Assembly (NCBI GenBank): GCA_021800445.1
Contig: JAJYYZ010000005.1
Coordinates: 1-64,000, forward strand
Direction of reading: 5' to 3'
Length of the DNA stretch: 64,000 bases
Origin: a bacterium
Lineage (GTDB): Bacteria > Thermotogota > Thermotogae > Mesoaciditogales > Mesoaciditogaceae
The translations under genes and the position numbers were made by a program. A model generated the notes under the pieces. It had not been told where the DNA came from, searched no databases, and worked only from the letters and a program-made list of their open reading frames with translations. Below, piece after piece: positions 17,087 through 25,947 of the stretch (its first letter is position 1; each line of letters opens with the position of its first letter).

Positions 17087-18307
17087 ATGGAGACGGCAGA
17101 GCAAAAATTGAGGCTTTTCAACAAGAATTTTGTCCTTTTATGGGCAGGGCAGATAGTTTCTTCAATGGGAAATTCCATCCAGTACATAGCCATGATGTGG
17201 TGGATAATGACCCATTTTTCGGACAAAGAATCCGGAATTGTCATGGGATTGATGTTTACCTTTAGCGTAATTCCAATGGCAGTCATTGGTCCATTTGCAG
17301 GTGTCTTAAATGACAGGATGAGCAGGAAATCAATCGTCATACTTTCAGATTTCTTAAGAGGCCTTTTGATCTTGTGGATGGCATATTTGGCGTACACAAA
17401 TGCCTTAACTGCATTTTTGATATATCTCATCTCTGCCATGATGGGCATAGGCGGCGCATTTTTCAATCCCGCAATTCAATCGACCATACCCAACATTGTA
17501 CCTGACAAAAATTTAACACGCGCAAACAGCCTTTACCAGACGGGAATGCAATTTACCCAGATAATAGGACCTGCGATAGGCGGTGTTCTGGTTGGATTCT
17601 TCGGGCCATTTTTCGTCTTCATGCTTAACGGATTTTCTTTCATAGTATCGGCAGGAACGGAGATCTTCATAAATTTCAGACAATCTTTTGAAAACGATCA
17701 GGATTCGAAATCGTTCTTTACAGATTTCAAAGCGGGATTCAAATTCTTGTACGATCAAAAGTTGTTGTTTTGGTCGATGATCATAGTTTCGGTGCTCAAT
17801 TTTGCCTTTTCTCCGCTCGATATACTCATAGCAAAGCAAATAAAGGAGATATACCATCTTGGTGCACTTGAACTCGGATACACGGTGAGTGCCTTTGCGG
17901 TTGGAATGATGATAGGTTCCATTTTGCTTTCGATAATTCCAGAGATAAAGGTAAAACACAATTTCATAATAATAGGGGCGATAACGACGGGAATATTGTA
18001 CGTATTTTTTGGATTCGCGCCAAATTTACTTACTTTTTTGGTAATTGCTTTCCTGATGGGCCTTGCGCTTGCTTTTGTCAATGTGCTCTTTCAGGTTATA
18101 ATACAGAGGTTGGTACCAGATGAAAAAAGAGGAAGAATCTTCAGCGTCATGCTCACATTCGAGACGATGTTTCAACCTATTTCTCTTTCAGTCATTGGTT
18201 TCCTGTCTTCGACACTTTCAAATGTTATAATCTTTGCCATTCTCGGAACGCTTGTTACCGTTTTTTCATCTCTTTTCTATCTCGTACCGGGTGTAAAGGA
18301 GGTTTAA
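17087..18307 (+). CDS. MFS exporter (macrolide/enterobactin-efflux-like)
   Basis: A 406-residue major facilitator with about 12 membrane segments. N-L-L-W/F-V-L-L-W-A-G-Q-type start, the loop motif N-D-R-M-S-R-K (motif A) and the P-D-K-N-L-T-R-A-N-S segment are typical of the drug-efflux subgroup (MFS_3, relatives of MefA/EntS). Substrate is unknown. It lies six bases after the DUF4097 gene and its stop overlaps the ribosome site of the next gene, so it belongs to the operon led by the DUF2089 regulator, suggesting an exporter for a membrane-active compound; that role is inference. Confidence 0.87.
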   Translation: METAEQKLRLFNKNFVLLWAGQIVSSMGNSIQYIAMMWWIMTHFSDKESGIVMGLMFTFSVIPMAVIGPFAGVLNDRMSRKSIVILSDFLRGLLILWMAYLAYTNALTAFLIYLISAMMGIGGAFFNPAIQSTIPNIVPDKNLTRANSLYQTGMQFTQIIGPAIGGVLVGFFGPFFVFMLNGFSFIVSAGTEIFINFRQSFENDQDSKSFFTDFKAGFKFLYDQKLLFWSMIIVSVLNFAFSPLDILIAKQIKEIYHLGALELGYTVSAFAVGMMIGSILLSIIPEIKVKHNFIIIGAITTGILYVFFGFAPNLLTFLVIAFLMGLALAFVNVLFQVIIQRLVPDEKRGRIFSVMLTFETMFQPISLSVIGFLSSTLSNVIIFAILGTLVTVFSSLFYLVPGVKEV

Positions 18308-18308
18308 A

Positions 18309-18647
18309 ATGAAGGCTTTTGCAATTTTTTTGATTTTGCTGGGTGTTTTAGCATTTTTAGGTATTTTTGGTGTCATGAACCTTACATTTGGATTCATATT
18401 GGGCATATTTTTTGCCATACTTTTCGGATTTGAAGGTATAAGAGAACTTATCGGAAGACGGCTGATAGGAATCGGGAGTTTGCTTTTTGGCATATTCCTA
18501 ATTTTAAGGGCATTTCAACTTTTTGGCATAAATGCGTCCTTCAGTCAACTGTTCTTGGGATTCATTGCCTCTTATCTCATAGGAATAGGATTACAAATCT
18601 TCTTTGGTAAAAGATTCATCCGCATTAAAAAGGAGTGGTTCAATTGA
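18309..18647 (+). CDS. Small four-helix membrane protein of the DUF2089/DUF4097 operon
   Basis: A 112-residue protein that is almost wholly hydrophobic, with four predicted membrane helices and only a few charged residues in loops (R-E-L-I-G-R-R) and at the C-terminus (R-I-K-K-E-W). I do not recognise a specific family; its layout recalls the LiaI/DUF5668-type membrane domains often found with DUF4097 proteins. AAGGAGGT overlaps the end of the MFS gene. The 3' end overlaps the next gene's ribosome site. Confidence 0.7.
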   Translation: MKAFAIFLILLGVLAFLGIFGVMNLTFGFILGIFFAILFGFEGIRELIGRRLIGIGSLLFGIFLILRAFQLFGINASFSQLFLGFIASYLIGIGLQIFFGKRFIRIKKEWFN

Positions 18648-18970
18648 ACAGAGAATCTCTCATGAAAGTTATCAAAATGCTCAAAGACGGGATCATAAAC
18701 GAAGAAGAGGCCGCCGATCTCATAGAAGCGATAAGTACGGAAGAAAATGAAAGCAGAGGCAAACAAAAATTCAGAAAACTTGTCATACATGTAGTCCCAA
18801 AAACCCGAAACGGAGACAAAATCGATCTTTCCATTCCGCTTTCTCTTGCCAGTGGATTTTTAAAAAAATTCGCAACTGAAAAAAATATGGATTTGGACGT
18901 TGATTCCGTTGTGAAAGATGGAATTCACGTTGAAGATGAAGATGAGATCGTTGACATCCATCTTGAATGA
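18644..18970 (+). CDS. SHOCT-like domain protein of the DUF2089/DUF4097 operon
   Basis: The product (108 residues from the TTG at 18644, chosen because AGGAG lies at 18631-18635) opens with a helical pair V-I-K-M-L-K-D-G-I-I-N-E-E-E-A-A-D-L-I, which is the SHOCT-like pattern also seen at the ends of the DUF2089 and DUF4097 proteins here. The rest has acidic character and V-H-V-E-D-E-D-E-I-V-D-I near the end. No membrane segment. Its shared helical module suggests that these proteins interact through like-to-like oligomerisation; this is inference. Confidence 0.7.
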   Translation: MNRESLMKVIKMLKDGIINEEEAADLIEAISTEENESRGKQKFRKLVIHVVPKTRNGDKIDLSIPLSLASGFLKKFATEKNMDLDVDSVVKDGIHVEDEDEIVDIHLE

Positions 18971-18979
18971 GGTGATAAT

Positions 18980-19333
18980 TTGTTAATTTCAAAAGAATTC
19001 AAATTTGACGCCGCACATAATCTTGTGAACTATCACGGAAAATGTGAAAGACTTCACGGTCACACTTACAGGCTAAGGGTTACTTTGGAAGGCACACCCG
19101 ACAAAGACGGAATGATATTGGACTTCACAGAATTAAAAAAAACAGTCAACGATTTAGTCGTTTCAAAACTCGATCATTCTTACATAAACGACACGATTGC
19201 CCAGCCGTCTGCCGAAAATATTTCTTTGTGGGTGTGGAAAATGTTAGAAACATCTCTTAGCGGGCCAAATTACCGTCTTTACGAGATAATTGTCTGGGAA
19301 ACGGAAGATTCGTTTGTGACATATAGGGGGTAA
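18980..19333 (+). CDS. queD: 6-carboxytetrahydropterin synthase QueD/PTPS family
   Basis: QueD converts dihydroneopterin triphosphate to 6-carboxytetrahydropterin, an early step toward queuosine. Zinc ligands His13, His26 and His28 and the catalytic Cys22 (C-E-R-L-H-G-H) are present, as are the Asp/His pair in K-L-D-H-S-Y and the Glu in V-W-E-T-E. Length (117) is normal. TTG start preceded by GAGGTG. No other queuosine genes lie nearby, so membership in the upstream operon (nine bases away) may be positional only. Confidence 0.9.
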   Translation: MLISKEFKFDAAHNLVNYHGKCERLHGHTYRLRVTLEGTPDKDGMILDFTELKKTVNDLVVSKLDHSYINDTIAQPSAENISLWVWKMLETSLSGPNYRLYEIIVWETEDSFVTYRG

Positions 19334-19393
19334 TTAAGATCGTGAATTATCGACCTTCGATTTTTAAAGCCGATTGGCATATCAAGACGGAAA

Positions 19394-19483
19394 TCATCTG
19401 TGGGAACTCTTTTTTGCGATCAAAAGGCCAACCACACCAAGACCTATGAGTATCAAAAATGCTCCTATCGCAACAAAATTCAA
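19394..19483 (-). CDS. 29-residue single-pass membrane peptide
   Basis: A very short frame opens with TTG at 19483, seven bases after an AAGGAGG site, and encodes N-F-V-A-I-G-A-F-L-I-L-I-G-L-G-V-V-G-L-L followed by I-A-K-K-S-S-H-R. That is one hydrophobic helix with glycine every few residues and a basic end, as in many small bacterial membrane proteins. It sits about 105 bp downstream of the FGGY kinase gene in the same direction. Support is the strong ribosome site and the clean helix; there is no homology evidence. Confidence 0.5.
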   Translation of the reverse strand: MNFVAIGAFLILIGLGVVGLLIAKKSSHR

Positions 19484-19588
19484 GTCATGGCCTCCTTCTA
19501 AACTTAGACGAAAGATATAGAAAAAAGTTTAAATTCCGAATAATTTTTAGCGCTGGCTTCTTCGATTCGATTTAGTTGAGTTAGCATA

Positions 19589-21148
19589 TCATTTCGCTTT
19601 TGTTTCGGGATAATTCGTGATTTTTCTTATATCACCATACAATTTTTTAAGCCTCGGATACATTTTCTCGTAAACTTTGAATAATTTTTGGTACAATTCA
19701 TGATTAACGCTGTCCGGGAGAAAGTTTTGCGAATATCTAACCATTTCTCTTGTGGCAATGTCAAAATTTTCATGCATTCCGATTCCGACACTTGCAACGA
19801 TGGCGGCGCCTAAACCTGCCGCCTCATTTATATCGCTCTTTTCGACAGGAAGGCCAAAGATATCCGAAAATATCTGACATATATCGTTGTTTTTTGAACC
19901 GCCGCCGGAGATTGTTAATGATTTCACTTTCACTTTCCCGCGTTTTTCTATTTTTATGAGTCCTTCAAGCAAAGCGTAGCCAATGCCTTCTATCATGGCT
20001 CTGTACATGTGTGCCCTTGTGTGAGATTCCCCAAAACCTATAAAGGCGCCTTTTGCTTCCGGCATTTTTAAACCAGGTCCCCAATAGGGCTGGGATATCA
20101 GGCCGAGAGATCCGGCCGGAACTTTTGAAATCATTTCGTCAAGCAAGTTCTCTTCAAAAATTCCTAATTTTTCGGCATCAAGTCTTTCTTTGAGGCCAAA
20201 TTCATTTTTAAACCATGTTACCATCCAAAATCCTCTGAAAATTGAAACCGATGGATTGTAAGCGCCCGGAATCACCGATGGATAAGCAGGCATGAATTTG
20301 ATCGGTTCAAAGTATTTCTTTGAAGTCATTTGTATCGAAGCCATCGTGCCGAGACTTACGTTTGCTTTATCGTTTTCAACGCATCCTGTCCCGATAGTTT
20401 CACAGCCTTTATCCGATCCGCAAGATAAAACGGGTGTTCCTTCGATCAATCCCGTTTGTGCCGAGGCCTTCGAGGTTATTTTACCTATCACGGTTGATGG
20501 TTCCACGAGGTCTGGCAATTTCTCCGGCTCAACGTAAAACAGCATGTAAGAAACGTTATCTTTTGAAGCCCAACTTTTCTTTTTGTAATCGAAAGGTATG
20601 TGACCTATTTGTGATGCGATGGAATCAACAGGTTTTCCAATTAGCCTGAAATTGAAAAAACCCGATACCTGTAAAAACTTATCGGTGCTTTTCCAGATAT
20701 CTGGTTGATAATTTCTTATCCAGTCCACTTTACTTTCTGATTGTAGAATTATAAATGGTTCATCCATGCTTACAAGGATATGAGAAAGGCGAGTCAAAAA
20801 TGGCCTTTTTCTCAAATTTAGAAAATTTTTTCTCTGATCAAGCCATAAGATGGCTGGTCTTAAGGGATTTCCGTCTTTATCGACATTTATCATCGTATCG
20901 CTTAATGCGGTGACGGTTACTCCTGCAACGCGACTTTGAAAATTATCAACCTGATCTTTCAAATTTTCCAAAGATTTCAAAAATGCAGACCAATAAATTT
21001 CAGGATCTTGTTCGGCCCAGCCGGAATAAGGACTTGAATACGGATCATAATCAATCTTTGAAAAAGCCCACATCTTGCCTTTTGAATCAAAAAGGAAGGT
21101 TCTTAAACTTTGAGTGCCACAATCAACTGAAAGGATAAGATCTTTCAT
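19589..21148 (-). CDS. FGGY-family carbohydrate kinase
   Basis: A 519-residue sugar kinase of the FGGY family, with the phosphate-binding D-C-G-T-Q-S near the N-terminus, the P-A-I-L-W-L-D-Q-R segment, and the ATP-binding T-I-S-G-G-G-S-K-N in the second half. It phosphorylates a sugar or polyol; the substrate is unknown. It is distinct from the xylulokinase at 53082-54542. It overlaps murA by 4 bp and is the last large gene of the glk-holA-membrane-murA operon. Confidence 0.87.
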   Translation of the reverse strand: MKDLILSVDCGTQSLRTFLFDSKGKMWAFSKIDYDPYSSPYSGWAEQDPEIYWSAFLKSLENLKDQVDNFQSRVAGVTVTALSDTMINVDKDGNPLRPAILWLDQRKNFLNLRKRPFLTRLSHILVSMDEPFIILQSESKVDWIRNYQPDIWKSTDKFLQVSGFFNFRLIGKPVDSIASQIGHIPFDYKKKSWASKDNVSYMLFYVEPEKLPDLVEPSTVIGKITSKASAQTGLIEGTPVLSCGSDKGCETIGTGCVENDKANVSLGTMASIQMTSKKYFEPIKFMPAYPSVIPGAYNPSVSIFRGFWMVTWFKNEFGLKERLDAEKLGIFEENLLDEMISKVPAGSLGLISQPYWGPGLKMPEAKGAFIGFGESHTRAHMYRAMIEGIGYALLEGLIKIEKRGKVKVKSLTISGGGSKNNDICQIFSDIFGLPVEKSDINEAAGLGAAIVASVGIGMHENFDIATREMVRYSQNFLPDSVNHELYQKLFKVYEKMYPRLKKLYGDIRKITNYPETKAK

Positions 21149-22404
21149 GACACCTCTCGATCGATTTTAAGAATTTCGAAATCTATTCCTATGTCTTTCA
21201 ATTTTTTGTAAATATTTTCATAACCTCTAAAAATTATCTCGAATTTTTCTATTTCACTCGGCCCATCTGCCGTCGCAGCGGCAAAAAGGATCGTTGCCGT
21301 TTCTCTGAGATCATTTCCAACGAGTTTGGCGCCATGGAGTTTTGAGGGCATAACTTCTATCTTGTTTTTATCAACAGAGATATCGGCACCCATTTTTTTA
21401 AGTTCGTCAACGTGTCCGAAGCGTTGTTCGAAGACCGTTTCCGTTATCTCAGAATGACCATTTACATGGCATGCAAGAAGTGTCATTTGAGGCTGAAGAT
21501 CGGTTGGAAATTGAGGATAGGGTCCTGTTGAGAGTTTAAAAGGTCTCAAATCAGAAGGATAAACGATCAAAGCATTTTCAGATGCCGTTATCTTTGCCCC
21601 AATTTTTTTAAGTTCATTCGTAACGTTGCGCATCACGTTGTTAGATATGCCGTTGATCTTCAACATGCCGCCACTCGAAAGTGCTCCTATGATGTAAGTG
21701 CCGGTTTCTATTCTGTCTCCTATTACGGAATGAACGGACGCGTTTAATTTTTTGACTCCGTCTATGCTTATCCTGTCGGTACCAACGCCTGATATTTTTG
21801 CGCCCATGGAATTGAGGAATTTTCCAAGATCGACTATTTCAGGTTCCTTCGCGCAATTTCTTATTTCCGTATGTATGCCGTTTAAAAGTACTGAAGTCAT
21901 CATAAGATGCTCAGTTGCCCCGACGCTCGGAAATCTAAGATCTATTCTTACATCTTCAGGTACCTTATCAAAGACGGCTTCTATCATATCATTTTTTTCG
22001 TTTACCGAAATGCCGAGTTTCTTTAAACCTTCGATGTGTATGTCTATCGATCTTTTTCCTATCAAACACCCCCCCGGATAACGCAACTCGGCATGGCCTG
22101 TTCTTACCGCAAGAGGTCCAAGAAGCAGTATAGATGCACGTATGCTTGATCCAAATTCTCTTATCTCTCCTTTAAGGTTTGACGGTCTTGCTGAAACGGT
22201 GTTTTTCTCAAAATTAACGGCAATTCCAGCAGATCTTATCATGGAAATCATCTCAGAAACATCAGAAATATCAGGAATTTTTTCGATCTTTATCTCTTCT
22301 GAAATTAAAACAAGAGACGCGAGAATCGGAAGTGATGAATTTTTTGCTCCGCCTACTGTTATTTCACCCTCAATTTTCGAATTACCCCTGATTCTTGCTA
22401 TCAT
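21145..22404 (-). CDS. murA: UDP-N-acetylglucosamine 1-carboxyvinyltransferase
   Basis: MurA adds the enolpyruvyl group of PEP to UDP-GlcNAc, the first committed step of peptidoglycan synthesis, in the cytosol. The catalytic cysteine is Cys113 in R-Y-P-G-G-C-L-I-G; Lys21-Asn22 in G-G-A-K-N-S bind substrate. Because the cysteine is present, the enzyme should be fosfomycin sensitive. Length (419) is standard. It overlaps the membrane protein gene upstream by 23 bp and the FGGY kinase downstream by 4 bp. Confidence 0.95.
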   Translation of the reverse strand: MIARIRGNSKIEGEITVGGAKNSSLPILASLVLISEEIKIEKIPDISDVSEMISMIRSAGIAVNFEKNTVSARPSNLKGEIREFGSSIRASILLLGPLAVRTGHAELRYPGGCLIGKRSIDIHIEGLKKLGISVNEKNDMIEAVFDKVPEDVRIDLRFPSVGATEHLMMTSVLLNGIHTEIRNCAKEPEIVDLGKFLNSMGAKISGVGTDRISIDGVKKLNASVHSVIGDRIETGTYIIGALSSGGMLKINGISNNVMRNVTNELKKIGAKITASENALIVYPSDLRPFKLSTGPYPQFPTDLQPQMTLLACHVNGHSEITETVFEQRFGHVDELKKMGADISVDKNKIEVMPSKLHGAKLVGNDLRETATILFAAATADGPSEIEKFEIIFRGYENIYKKLKDIGIDFEILKIDREVS

Positions 22405-23071
22405 TTTTCTTACCCCTTTTTACACCAATTTGTATTGAAACAGATAATATTGACAAAACCAAAAAAATGGCAACGAAAACTGTCAAAAGGATGACATCTT
22501 TTCCACCGATAAGGGTATTTAAAAGTTCGGTTGGCTTGACGTTAAATGAGTTCGAAAAAGGAATGATAATCGCAAAAGCGGTTATCAACGCTCCTATTGC
22601 GGCCATCGCTGTGCCAATAGCCCTTTTTTCGTTGAAAATCGTTAAAAGACCGAAAATCAATCCAAAGACGATAAAAACACCTATCCTTATCCATTGAACA
22701 TTCGATCCCATATTCAAATTCATCGCGGAAACGGCCCAGTTGTAGATGTAATATGCTATTGCACCGCCGGCCAAAAATCCCATCATGAAAAGTGCAAATT
22801 TGTAAAGTGCTATGAAAAGTGCTGTTACGAGAAAGGCAATTATCAAGACGGCAATTATATGTATCATTTGCTGGTCCGAAGAAACGATATGAAAATTTTT
22901 AAGGATCAAATTTGTCCAGACATATTGTCCCAAATAGATGCCCGTTATGAGTCCTATTATCGCCATTGATATTCTTAAAAGATAATATCCAAAAAAAGTA
23001 AGCACGATGCCAATTATCAAAACGACAGGCCAATAGTCGACGACAACACTTGAAAGCGAACCCAGACTCAT
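22382..23071 (-). CDS. Polytopic membrane protein, DUF4203/TMEM198-like
   Basis: A 229-residue protein with about seven hydrophobic helices, rich in Gly and Ile, including I-I-G-L-I-T-G-I-Y-L-G and F-G-L-I-F-G-L-L-T-I-F-N, resembling the DUF4203 family of uncharacterised membrane proteins. The frame is open eight codons further, but GGGAGG and spacing favour the ATG at 23071, whose ATGA overlaps the end of the upstream holA-like gene. No function is known. Confidence 0.75.
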   Translation of the reverse strand: MSLGSLSSVVVDYWPVVLIIGIVLTFFGYYLLRISMAIIGLITGIYLGQYVWTNLILKNFHIVSSDQQMIHIIAVLIIAFLVTALFIALYKFALFMMGFLAGGAIAYYIYNWAVSAMNLNMGSNVQWIRIGVFIVFGLIFGLLTIFNEKRAIGTAMAAIGALITAFAIIIPFSNSFNVKPTELLNTLIGGKDVILLTVFVAIFLVLSILSVSIQIGVKRGKKNDSKNQG

Positions 23072-23997
23072 CTTATATCCCTCCCCTTTGTCCATTTGAC
23101 TGTTAATTCAAGAGTTGTGAAAACAGGATCTGCCCCATTTTTTATCTTCATTTCAACATCTTGAAAATCTTCCATCAAAAGGTTTATCTCTTCGTATTTC
23201 CATAACTTCAAAACATTTTTCCTTTTCTTACCACCAAGTGAAAAACCAACAAGATCTGCTATTTGAGGAGTAGGAACTGAAAGCGCTTTTGATATGTTTT
23301 TGACATCATCCCAAGAGTAATCCGATTTTTCATTTGAAAGCATCTGGGCGATGAGAATGGATGTTTTTTCAAGGCCTCTCAAAGGTATGAGAGGATGTAC
23401 ATCTTCGAGTAAATTTTTCAACATATCCAAAGCAGATGAATCTTTTTCAAAGAACAACCTGTAAAAATCAAAAATGGCCGGAGATGAGTAAATCGGAACA
23501 AACATTTTCACCTCTTCCAAAGACGGCTTTTTTGAGACGACGGAAATTTTTTCAATTTCCATCGCCATTAAATCGATCTTCATGCCTGTGCGGTCCAATA
23601 TCAATTCCTTTTCGGTTTCATCCATTTTAACATCAAAGACCTCACAAATATCGTTCATTTCTTCAATCCAACCCTTAAGATCCCATTGCTTTGGGCAAGA
23701 AAGATCCTCGACATCTCCGAATTTCTTCAGAAAATCAAGATCGTTGGAAGTTATCATAACATCATGCTTTGACAAAGGTACATTTTTTAAAAGCCAATTT
23801 TTATCTTCTTTTTCCCATTTTTCAACTGATTTCAAAAGAATCGTGTGTTCTCCAAAAAGGGCATCCGAAAAAAATTCCAATCGCATACGATTTATTTTAG
23901 ATTCCGTGTCCGGAAAAACAAACAAAATGTCATTTTTTACCTTTTTCAAAAAGTTTTTCAATTTCCATTCGGAATCAACGAGTATTGGCCTTATCAT
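23068..23997 (-). CDS. DNA polymerase III delta subunit-like protein
   Basis: The 309-residue product has weak but ordered similarity to HolA, the clamp-loader delta subunit: a central stretch L-I-L-D-R-T-G-M-K-I-D-L-M-A-M-E-I-E-K-I matching the small AAA lid region, and a C-terminal helical domain (Q-I-A-D-L-V-G-F-S-L-G-G ... L-M-E-D-F-Q-D-V-E-M-K-I-K-N-G) matching the collar. Delta lacks a Walker A motif, and none is seen here. It overlaps glk by 23 bp and the membrane protein by 4 bp. A structure prediction would decide. Confidence 0.7.
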   Translation of the reverse strand: MIRPILVDSEWKLKNFLKKVKNDILFVFPDTESKINRMRLEFFSDALFGEHTILLKSVEKWEKEDKNWLLKNVPLSKHDVMITSNDLDFLKKFGDVEDLSCPKQWDLKGWIEEMNDICEVFDVKMDETEKELILDRTGMKIDLMAMEIEKISVVSKKPSLEEVKMFVPIYSSPAIFDFYRLFFEKDSSALDMLKNLLEDVHPLIPLRGLEKTSILIAQMLSNEKSDYSWDDVKNISKALSVPTPQIADLVGFSLGGKKRKNVLKLWKYEEINLLMEDFQDVEMKIKNGADPVFTTLELTVKWTKGRDIR

Positions 23998-24916
23998 TCC
24001 TCAATTCCTCAAAACACATTGAAGCCGCGCCGTATATTCCCGCATCATCTACGAGATTACTCAAAACTATTTTGTAAGTTCCCCAGAAAGATTTCATGAC
24101 ATTTTCGTGCGTTTTCTTCTCGACCCCGTCAAGAAGAAATTTACCTGATCTCGAAACCCCGCCACCAATTACGATTATCTGCGGGTTGAATATGTGGACA
24201 AAAGCACCTATGGCAATTCCAAGTGCTTCGGTTACACGCTCGAAAACCTTTATTCCAAGCGGATCGCCTTTTTTGGCCGCATCCAAAACTGCTTTTGCAC
24301 TGAATTCTTTTATTGAAGTATCAGGATACCTTTCTTTCCATTCTTTCGCAAGTCTTGAAATGCCAGTCGCTGAGGCTATTGTTTCAAGGCATCCGTGATT
24401 TCCACATCCGCAAAGATACCCATTTGGTTCAACGATGACATGGCCAAGTTCGCCTCCTATGCCGGTTGATCCTCGAAAGACATGGTCATCGCATATTATG
24501 CCTCCACCAACACCTGTTCCCAGCGTTATCCCAAGCACATTCGTGTATCCTTTCGCGACTCCAAACCATTTTTCACCTACCGCAAAGGCATTTGCATCAT
24601 TTTCAACGACGACTTTCATGCCGGTCTTCGAAGAGATCTCGGGTCCAAGCGGGACATCTATCCATCCTGGAAAATTAGGTGAAAATCTCACGATGCCTTT
24701 TTTATGATCTATCGATCCCGGAGATCCTATTCCGATCATCTCAACCTTTTCACTTTTTGTAATTTCATTTGCGGTTTTTGCAATTCTCTCAACAACAGCA
24801 TTAAAACCTTCTTCTGTTTTGGTATCTATTGTTTGTCTTTTCAGAATATTGCCGTTTTCGTCCACAATTCCCATTGCAACTTTGGTGCCACCAAGATCGA
24901 TTCCCAACATTTTCAT
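23975..24916 (-). CDS. glk: ROK-family glucokinase
   Basis: Glucokinase phosphorylates glucose at O-6 with ATP. The phosphate motif I-D-L-G-G-T-K, the catalytic E-N-D-A-N-A, the T-L-G-T-G-V-G-G-G adenosine motif and the ROK zinc site C-G-C-G-N-H-G-C-L-E are all present, and there is no N-terminal DNA-binding domain, so it is an enzyme rather than a repressor. An in-frame GTG at 24925 lies within the GAGGTG ribosome site itself; the ATG at 24916 is correctly spaced (313 residues). It is divergent from the SRP RNA gene. Confidence 0.93.
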   Translation of the reverse strand: MKMLGIDLGGTKVAMGIVDENGNILKRQTIDTKTEEGFNAVVERIAKTANEITKSEKVEMIGIGSPGSIDHKKGIVRFSPNFPGWIDVPLGPEISSKTGMKVVVENDANAFAVGEKWFGVAKGYTNVLGITLGTGVGGGIICDDHVFRGSTGIGGELGHVIVEPNGYLCGCGNHGCLETIASATGISRLAKEWKERYPDTSIKEFSAKAVLDAAKKGDPLGIKVFERVTEALGIAIGAFVHIFNPQIIVIGGGVSRSGKFLLDGVEKKTHENVMKSFWGTYKIVLSNLVDDAGIYGAASMCFEELRNDKANTR

Positions 24917-24928
24917 CAATTTCACCTC

Positions 24929-24957
24929 TTCGATTTTTGTTCAATTTATGGTAAAAT
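24929..24957 (+). promoter_or_regulatory. Putative promoter of the SRP RNA gene
   Basis: TAAAAT at 24952-24957 lies seven bases before the predicted RNA 5' end; TTCGAT at 24929-24934 is a weak -35 at 17 bp. Confidence 0.5.
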
Positions 24958-24963
24958 ATCTTT

Positions 24964-25241
24964 GAACACCATGCTAAGCGGGGAGTTAGCGGTTCCCTAT
25001 GACCCGAAATCCGCTCCATGCGGGGCTGAAGATCGTTCTGCGGTTAGCGGAGGTAAGGTACGGACTTTCTTCGAAAACGTTGAAGATCGGGTCCTGCGCG
25101 ACGAAAAACCACGAAGTTGGTCAGGTCTGAAAGGAAGCAGCCATAAGTGGCCAATTTTGGGCGACGCAGGGTAGCCTTATCGGAGTTTATCGGGAAAGCA
25201 CCACCTTGTTTCCGTTGATCAAAGACGATTGCATGGTGTTC
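24964..25241 (+). ncRNA. ffs: Signal recognition particle RNA, large (Alu-containing) bacterial type
   Basis: The 5' and 3' ends (GAACACCATGC at 24964-24974 and GCATGGTGTTC at 25231-25241) pair perfectly over 11 bp. The 5' part, with G-C-T-A-A-G-C-G-G-G-G-A-G-T-T-A-G-C-G-G, matches the Alu domain of Bacillus-type scRNA. The Ffh-binding helix 8 is at about 25122-25143: GTCAGGTCTGAAAGGAAGC is the near-invariant sequence with a GNRA tetraloop, flanked by the asymmetric-loop pairing CCTGCG/CGCAGG. It guides membrane proteins to the translocon. Open reading frames crossing this stretch are not genes. A T-rich run follows the 3' end. Confidence 0.95.
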
Positions 25242-25269
25242 TTCATTTTTGAAAGATCGCTTATACAAA

Positions 25270-25947
25270 TTATTTCATCATGAAAATGTAAGCGGCATTC
25301 CCTATGAGCCAGTTTAAACTCGGACCTAAGATAACATTAACCACACCAAAAAGAATAAGTACCAACAGTATAATTGTTCCATATATTTCATATTTCAAAA
25401 CCCAGTTCATGTATTTATTCGGAAGAAAAGCATCAAGTACTTTCGAACCGTCAAGGGGCGGAATTGGAATGAGATTGAAGATGAAAAGCACGTAATTTAT
25501 AAGGATGAACAAACTTACCGTATCCGACAGGTATGAAAGGTAAGGATTAGAGATGATCGTTGGAAATGAAAAAAGCGGTGCATACCTGGCGTAAAGAAAA
25601 AGTCCTGTTTTAAGGTATATGAATTCGGTTACAAATCCAGCAACAAGATTTGAAATTGGACCGGCCAAAGAAACGATGACCATGTCTCTTCTAAGATGTT
25701 TGAGTTTCCAAAAGTTAACAGGCACAGGCCTTGCCCATCCAAAATGAAAAATTATAAGTGCAAGGGTACCAAATGGATCAAGATGCTTTAAAGGATTCAA
25801 AGTTAACCTTCCGGCACGTTTTGCCGTATCGTCACCTAAAAAGTAAGCAGTCAATCCATGAAAATATTCATGAAGTGTTATGGCGAAAAGCACAGCAGGT
25901 ACCGCCTCAAGTGCTTCGAATAGAAAGGCTCTTATATTATTCAACAT
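25270..25947 (-). CDS. Site-2 protease family protein (M50, YwhC type)
   Basis: A 225-residue membrane metalloprotease without PDZ domain. HEYFHG (metal-binding HExxH) lies at about residues 26-31, and the second ligand motif N-L-I-P-I-P-P-L-D-G lies near residue 160. This short, multi-pass form is the rhomboid-neighbour/YwhC type of M50, common in thermophiles, with unknown substrates. It overlaps the rluD-like gene by 11 bp. GGAGGTT precedes the ATG. Confidence 0.88.
   Translation of the reverse strand: MLNNIRAFLFEALEAVPAVLFAITLHEYFHGLTAYFLGDDTAKRAGRLTLNPLKHLDPFGTLALIIFHFGWARPVPVNFWKLKHLRRDMVIVSLAGPISNLVAGFVTEFIYLKTGLFLYARYAPLFSFPTIISNPYLSYLSDTVSLFILINYVLFIFNLIPIPPLDGSKVLDAFLPNKYMNWVLKYEIYGTIILLVLILFGVVNVILGPSLNWLIGNAAYIFMMK

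Noticed and set aside
24704-25174. Long plus-strand open frame across 24704-25174
   Set aside because: It runs antisense to glk and then through the SRP RNA; no ribosome site and no recognisable product.
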